Part shown: positions 14,404 to 17,676 of the stretch, piece by piece
Layout: each line of letters starts with the position of its first letter
Position numbering within the stretch: position 1 is the first letter of the stretch
From: Phycisphaerae bacterium
Lineage (GTDB): Bacteria > Planctomycetota > Phycisphaerae > Phycisphaerales > SM1A02
Direction: 5' to 3'
Assembly: GCA_002690755.1 (NCBI GenBank)
Contig: NZFT01000113.1
Coordinates: 13,762 to 31,437 of the forward strand
Length of the DNA: 17,676 bases
The notes under the pieces: model-generated
What the model was told of the DNA's origin: nothing
Seen by the model: the letters and a program-made list of their open reading frames with translations, nothing else
Databases searched by the model: none
Translations under genes and position numbers: made by a program

Positions 14404-15471
14404 ATGGATCCGTCTCCCTCCAACCAGCCGGTGATCGGCGTCAGCATGGGTGATCCCGCCGGGATCGGCCCCGAGGTCGTCGTGAAGGCGCTCGCCGATC
14501 CCCGACTTCACGAGCGGGCCCGTTTCATCATTCACGGTCGCAACGAACTCCTGAACCTCGCCGCGGATCGGGCGGGCATCCGGCCCTACTGGTACCGGGT
14601 CGCGCAATCGAGCGATCGAGCCCGCGGTGATCTGCTTCCGCCGGTGACCGTGGTCGACTTCGACGACGTCGATCTCAACCTCCCGCAGGAACCCGGCCCG
14701 ACCCGGGCCGGTGGCCACCTCTCCAAGCGGTTCGTGGAGGAGGTCATCGCCGACGCGATGCTTCCCCAATCCGATGCACGACACGTCGACGCGATCGTGA
14801 CCGCGCCGATCTGCAAGGAGTCCTGGTCGATCGCGGGCTTCAAGTGGCCCGGTCACAGCGAGCTTCTCGCGCACCGGACCCGTTCGAAACGGCAGGCCAT
14901 GGCCTTCGTCTCACCCCGGCTCAAGGTGGTGCTCGCGACCGCACACGTGCCGTTGATGGACGTTAAGAACGTGCTCACCATCGGCCGCGTCCACGAGTCC
15001 ATCGAATTCGGGCGCGACCTCTGCCGACGACTCGGGATCGACCGACCACGGATCGCCGTCTGCGGACTCAACCCGCATGCCGGCGAGAACGGGATTCTCG
15101 GCGACGAGGACCAACGGGTGATCGCGCCCGCGATCGACGTCGCCGTTCAGCACGGACTCCGAGTCACCGGCCCCCATCCCGCCGACACCATCTTCATCGG
15201 TGCCGCGAACGGCCGCTTCGACATCGTGGTCGCGATGTATCACGATCAGGGCCTGATCCCCGTCAAGCTCCTCGGCTGGGACCAGGCGGTCAACGTCACC
15301 CTCGGCCTGCCCATCATCCGCACCAGTCCAGACCATGGAACCGCCTTCGACATCGCAGGCCGTGACAAGGCCGACGCCGGATCGATGCGGGCCGCGATCG
15401 ATCTCGCACTTGATCTTGCGGCTCGGAACTCGCTCCCCGCCGGCGACGACGGTTCCGCGACGTCCTCCTGA
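14404..15471 (+). CDS. pdxA: 4-hydroxythreonine-4-phosphate dehydrogenase
   Basis: 355 residues. PdxA oxidises 4-phosphooxy-L-threonine with NAD(P)+; the product is used with deoxyxylulose phosphate by PdxJ to form pyridoxine phosphate. Motifs are MGDPAGIGPE (15-24), TAPICKESW (133-141), GHSELLAHRT, the metal-ligand histidines 181 (ATAHVPL), 225 (CGLNPHAGENG) and 280 (MYHDQGLIPVK), and TSPDHGTAFDIAGRDKAD. The histidine spacing matches the E. coli enzyme (166/211/266) closely. An in-frame TAG 12 nt upstream limits the start to this ATG. It might be the PdxA2-like paralogue, but with GHSE and all metal ligands kept the B6 role is most likely. No other B6 genes are visible. Confidence 0.95.
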   Translation: MDPSPSNQPVIGVSMGDPAGIGPEVVVKALADPRLHERARFIIHGRNELLNLAADRAGIRPYWYRVAQSSDRARGDLLPPVTVVDFDDVDLNLPQEPGPTRAGGHLSKRFVEEVIADAMLPQSDARHVDAIVTAPICKESWSIAGFKWPGHSELLAHRTRSKRQAMAFVSPRLKVVLATAHVPLMDVKNVLTIGRVHESIEFGRDLCRRLGIDRPRIAVCGLNPHAGENGILGDEDQRVIAPAIDVAVQHGLRVTGPHPADTIFIGAANGRFDIVVAMYHDQGLIPVKLLGWDQAVNVTLGLPIIRTSPDHGTAFDIAGRDKADAGSMRAAIDLALDLAARNSLPAGDDGSATSS

Positions 15472-15474
15472 ACG

Positions 15475-15498
15475 ATGAAACCATGAAACCATGAAACG
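15475..15498. repeat. Three tandem copies of an 8-bp unit (ATGAAACC)
   Basis: ATGAAACC-ATGAAACC-ATGAAACG starts 4 nt after the pdxA stop. On the minus strand it reads as GGTTTCAT repeats. It is AT-richer than its surroundings and lies in a convergent intergenic gap. No function can be assigned. Confidence 0.8.
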
Positions 15499-15712
15499 AC
15501 GAAGCGAGGGGTCGTACGAAGTCGTCGCGGGCTGAAGACCGGGCTGATCCCAGCCGCGGACCGGTACCGAGCGACGTGACTCCCGTCGAGGGGCGACGGT
15601 CCGAAGGTCCGCCGCCCCCGTGTGGGAAGGTTCGCATCCGACCCTCGGGCGCCCATCGAGCCCTCGGTTCGATTCATCCGTGGCTCCCCGGCCCGCACGC
15701 CGCATCCGCAGG
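15499..15712. other. Convergent intergenic region with strong folding potential
   Basis: About 214 bp between the ends of pdxA and the PEP-CTERM-like gene. It is very GC-rich with several inverted repeats, for example CCGTCG-AGGGG-CGACGG (about 15586-15602) enclosed between GGACC and GGTCC. No T-run terminator, promoter or credible gene was found. I tested it by eye against common riboswitch motifs without a match. Confidence 0.35.
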
Positions 15713-16363
15713 TCAGCGGCGACGTCGCGGACGAAGTCGTGGCACCAGCAATCCCATCGTCGCCAGCACCCCGGGGGCCGGGACCGCCACGCCGTCGATG
15801 CGAAGATTGTCGAACCGCACGGTCCCCTGCGGATTCGATGCGCCGGAGAGCGTGAACCGCAAGCGAAGCGTCGCCGACGTCGAAGGCACCACCGGAAGCG
15901 CGACCACCGAAGTCGACCATTCGGTCGCGGTCGCGATCGAGGCGATCGGAATCCAATCGCTTCCCGACCAGGCATCGACGTCGACCCGATCACTGCCGGT
16001 GCCGCTCCGTCGCGTCGCGAAGGAGCATTGGAGATTCCGCGGCCCACCCCCGATCTCCGGGGTCGGATCCCAGTCGAGAAACATCGAACCCGACTCGGCC
16101 CCCGGGCCCCGGAATCCAAGTGCGTCGCCCGGCGTCAGATCATCCCAGGCATTCATCGAGGTTCCCCCGAAGAGGTCGTGATGGTCTGCGATCGAAGCGA
16201 AATCCAATCGCCCCGAACCGAAATCCGCGAGGAGCGATCCCGTCGAGGTGTCGGCGGCGTTGAAGTTCCAACCGGCGAGCAGCCCTGCTTGAACCGATCC
16301 ACCGGCCGCCAGGACCATCGCCGCCGCGCCGAAGATCGAACTTCGCCGGAAGCGCCCGCGCAC
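15713..16363 (-). CDS. Secreted protein with PEP-CTERM-like C-terminal anchor
   Basis: 216 residues from GTG 16363. With this start the protein opens with an ideal signal peptide (RGRFRRSSIFGAAAMVLAAG, cleaved after GSVQA) and the mature chain begins GLLAGWNFN, a common opening of planctomycete exported proteins. The body looks like a beta-sandwich (WSTSVVALPVVPSTSATLRL, then GTVRFDNLRIDGVAV). It ends with VPAPG, a short hydrophobic stretch GVLATMGLLVP and the basic tail RPRRRR, a PEP-CTERM-like sorting signal in the PAPG form seen in Phycisphaerae; the hydrophobic segment is short. The frame extends up to 16642 with ATG starts at 16468 and 16564, but these would add long Arg/Gly-rich tails, so the start is uncertain. 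Function unknown, possibly a surface or matrix protein. Confidence 0.7.
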   Translation of the reverse strand: MRGRFRRSSIFGAAAMVLAAGGSVQAGLLAGWNFNAADTSTGSLLADFGSGRLDFASIADHHDLFGGTSMNAWDDLTPGDALGFRGPGAESGSMFLDWDPTPEIGGGPRNLQCSFATRRSGTGSDRVDVDAWSGSDWIPIASIATATEWSTSVVALPVVPSTSATLRLRFTLSGASNPQGTVRFDNLRIDGVAVPAPGVLATMGLLVPRLRPRRRR

Positions 16364-16685
16364 GCCGCGATCATCACGCCCGCCGGGACGAGGACGGTCT
16401 CGCGTCCCGCTCACCCCGCCCGATTCCCGATCCACCGGAACTCCCGACCGGATGAGGTCCAGAGACATTCCGGGCGCACCGAGGGAGAGATCCCCCGGCT
16501 TGATCCGGCCGCACGCATCCCGAGTTCCTCGCCGCTCCTTGCCTGATGCGCTTCGATTTCGCATGTCGTCCACGCGGGGACCCGCCCCGCCTCCGCCGCC
16601 CCGTGACTCCGGTGCCAGCCTACGAGAACGCGGCACCCCCATTCGGAGGTGCCGCGTTAATTCGTCGCCGAGGTCGGTGGTCCGA
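16364..16685. other. Intergenic region upstream of the PEP-CTERM-like gene
   Basis: 322 bp if the GTG 16363 start is right. It holds the terminator hairpin of the right-hand membrane protein (16627-16658) and a possible short minus-strand frame of about 34 codons, starting at an ATG near 16521 with GAGGA 7 nt upstream and reaching a stop near 16417. That short frame shows no recognisable feature and is not called as a gene. No clear promoter is seen. Confidence 0.4.
16627..16658 (-). terminator. Hairpin terminator after the right-edge membrane protein
   Basis: A perfect 11-bp stem (AACGCGGCACC 16627-16637 with GGTGCCGCGTT 16648-16658) and a 10-nt loop lie 27 nt after the stop codon. The minus-strand sequence after it is TTCTCGT-like rather than a real T run, so it may be a weak or factor-assisted terminator. 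Confidence 0.55.
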
Positions 16686-17676
16686 CTAGAGAAGACAGCC
16701 GACGGCGGCGGCCACCGTTCGTTGGTTGGTCGGGTCGATCAACCAGAGCCAGTCATCGAACAGGAATTCGAATCGGGCGGCAAGCAGTGCGATTCGACCC
16801 ATCACCGTGAACCCGAAGGCCGCACCGAAGGTGATCATCAGGAACCAGATTCCAACCCGCGCCACCTTCCCGACCGCACCCTTGTGCTCGACCGAGAAGA
16901 AGAAGTACGTCAGGCAGGCGAGCACCCCGATCACGAGCGTGATCTGCCGGACGCTCGCCCAGAAACTCGAGTACCCGTTGACGGACCCGTCCGCGTTGAC
17001 CACCTGCTGGTAGAGCGGCGCCACCGTCGCGTTGATCTGACTCAGGAAGTCACCTTCGATGTAGGCGACCATGCGCAGCGCCGCGGTGGTGCCCACGATG
17101 AACGCCAGGGTCCAGAGGCTGAAGAACTGCCCCTTCGGCGCGAGCCGCATCAGGAGCAGCAATCCGAAGATCAGCGGCACCAGGTAGGCCCAGTTCGTCC
17201 CATCCGCGGAAAGCCCGGGCATGAGATTCCCCTGCACGAAACCGGGAAGGAGCTTGCCGAACAGGTTCGGGACGATCATGTCCCAGAGCCCGATCACCAT
17301 CCAGTATCCGGCGGACACGCCGACCACCGTGGACTCCGCGAGCTTGTACAGCGCGTTGTCCTTGTAGAGGAACGAGAAGATCGCAAGCGTGAAGATCGCG
17401 GCCAGCCAGAGCCCGATCGTCCGCGGCCAGCTCAGACCGATCGAAGTCGTGGGCGTCGCACCCGGCGTGGTCACCGCCAGCCGACCGTCCGAGACCACCA
17501 CGGTGGTCGCCGGATCGACGATGGCGTCGGTCCGACCCGCCTTCAGGATGGCGTCGAGCGTCTTGCGAAAGTCGCCGCCGGTCTGTGCGCTGACCACGGT
17601 GTCGCGTCGATATCCGGCGGTCCGCAACGCGGCCCAGTCGATCACGACCACGGGCGTGGCCCGGCCGTCGAGGCTC
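16686..17676 (-). CDS. Conserved multi-pass membrane protein, 5' end outside the window
   Basis: About 329 residues are visible. The frame stays open to the right edge (reading SLDGRATPVVVIDW), so the true start lies beyond the window, although a GTG at 17651 exists. A soluble N-terminal stretch (VVSAQTGGDFRKTLDAILKA) is followed by about six membrane helices: LWLAAIFTLAIFSFLY, a helix in VVGVSAGYWMVIGLWDMIVP, YLVPLIFGLLLLMRLA, LWTLAFIVGTTAALRMVAY, ITLVIGVLACLTYFFF, and WFLMITFGAAFGFTVMGRIA. The 'YKDNALYKLAE...VGVSAGYWMVIG' segment recalls membrane proteins I associate with planctomycete genomes, without a known function. The chain ends close to 'FDDWLWL'. A hairpin terminator follows. Confidence 0.75.
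   Translation of the reverse strand, partial: SLDGRATPVVVIDWAALRTAGYRRDTVVSAQTGGDFRKTLDAILKAGRTDAIVDPATTVVVSDGRLAVTTPGATPTTSIGLSWPRTIGLWLAAIFTLAIFSFLYKDNALYKLAESTVVGVSAGYWMVIGLWDMIVPNLFGKLLPGFVQGNLMPGLSADGTNWAYLVPLIFGLLLLMRLAPKGQFFSLWTLAFIVGTTAALRMVAYIEGDFLSQINATVAPLYQQVVNADGSVNGYSSFWASVRQITLVIGVLACLTYFFFSVEHKGAVGKVARVGIWFLMITFGAAFGFTVMGRIALLAARFEFLFDDWLWLIDPTNQRTVAAAVGCLL

Noticed and set aside
15499..15712. Cobalamin or other known riboswitch
   Set aside because: No conserved boxes could be matched on either strand, and the region lies downstream of both neighbouring genes.
16417..16521. Short minus-strand frame of about 34 codons with GAGGA 7 nt upstream
   Set aside because: The ribosome site is good, but the peptide has no leader-like codon run or recognisable feature and lies in a GC-rich spacer, so chance is likely.

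Overview
The window is GC-rich bacterial chromosome, most likely from a planctomycete and probably a member of the Phycisphaerae. The main evidence is the DUF1501 (sulfatase-superfamily) C terminus at the left edge, a PEP-CTERM-like secreted protein ending in a 'VPAPG...RRRR' anchor, and large secreted or membrane proteins of unknown function beside housekeeping genes. This assignment is inferred from gene content; there is no rRNA marker. I see no insertion sequence, prophage, CRISPR array, defence locus or biosynthetic cluster. It reads as core chromosome with some poorly described proteins.

Left part (1-3600): the 3' end of a DUF1501 gene (+) faces a small DUF1476 gene (-), the family of the alphaproteobacterial ATP synthase inhibitor zeta. 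Next come tRNA-Ala(GGC) on the minus strand with a recognisable promoter and terminator, a secreted S9 prolyl-oligopeptidase-type peptidase (-), and a very strong terminator that closes the thioredoxin gene.

Middle (3600-8740): thioredoxin (-) is followed by a coupled pair (-), a 592-residue secreted protein of unknown function overlapping folP (dihydropteroate synthase) by ATGA. Divergent from this pair is a 388-residue membrane protein that looks like a much diverged CPA2-type cation/proton antiporter. Converging on that gene is a secreted glutathione-peroxidase-family protein (-).

Right part (8950-17676): glmS (-) is divergent from rarA (+). rarA overlaps a 5-formyltetrahydrofolate cyclo-ligase gene by ATGA. 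Then come a membrane-anchored LysM/YkuD L,D-transpeptidase (+) and pdxA (+). After a 241-bp convergent gap holding an 8-bp tandem repeat lie a PEP-CTERM-like protein (-) and the C-terminal part of a multi-pass membrane protein (-) that runs off the right edge.

Functional themes are cell-envelope precursor supply and cross-linking (GlmS, L,D-transpeptidase), folate and B6 cofactor metabolism (FolP, cyclo-ligase, PdxA), redox defence (thioredoxin, peroxidase) and fork maintenance (RarA). No single new 'system' stands out. The most unusual items are the DUF1476 gene outside its usual phylum, the degenerate antiporter-like protein, a cluster of GGTCTC sites upstream of thioredoxin, and TAG(A/G)AT hexamers exactly 12 nt before two start codons, which may mark leaderless transcripts.
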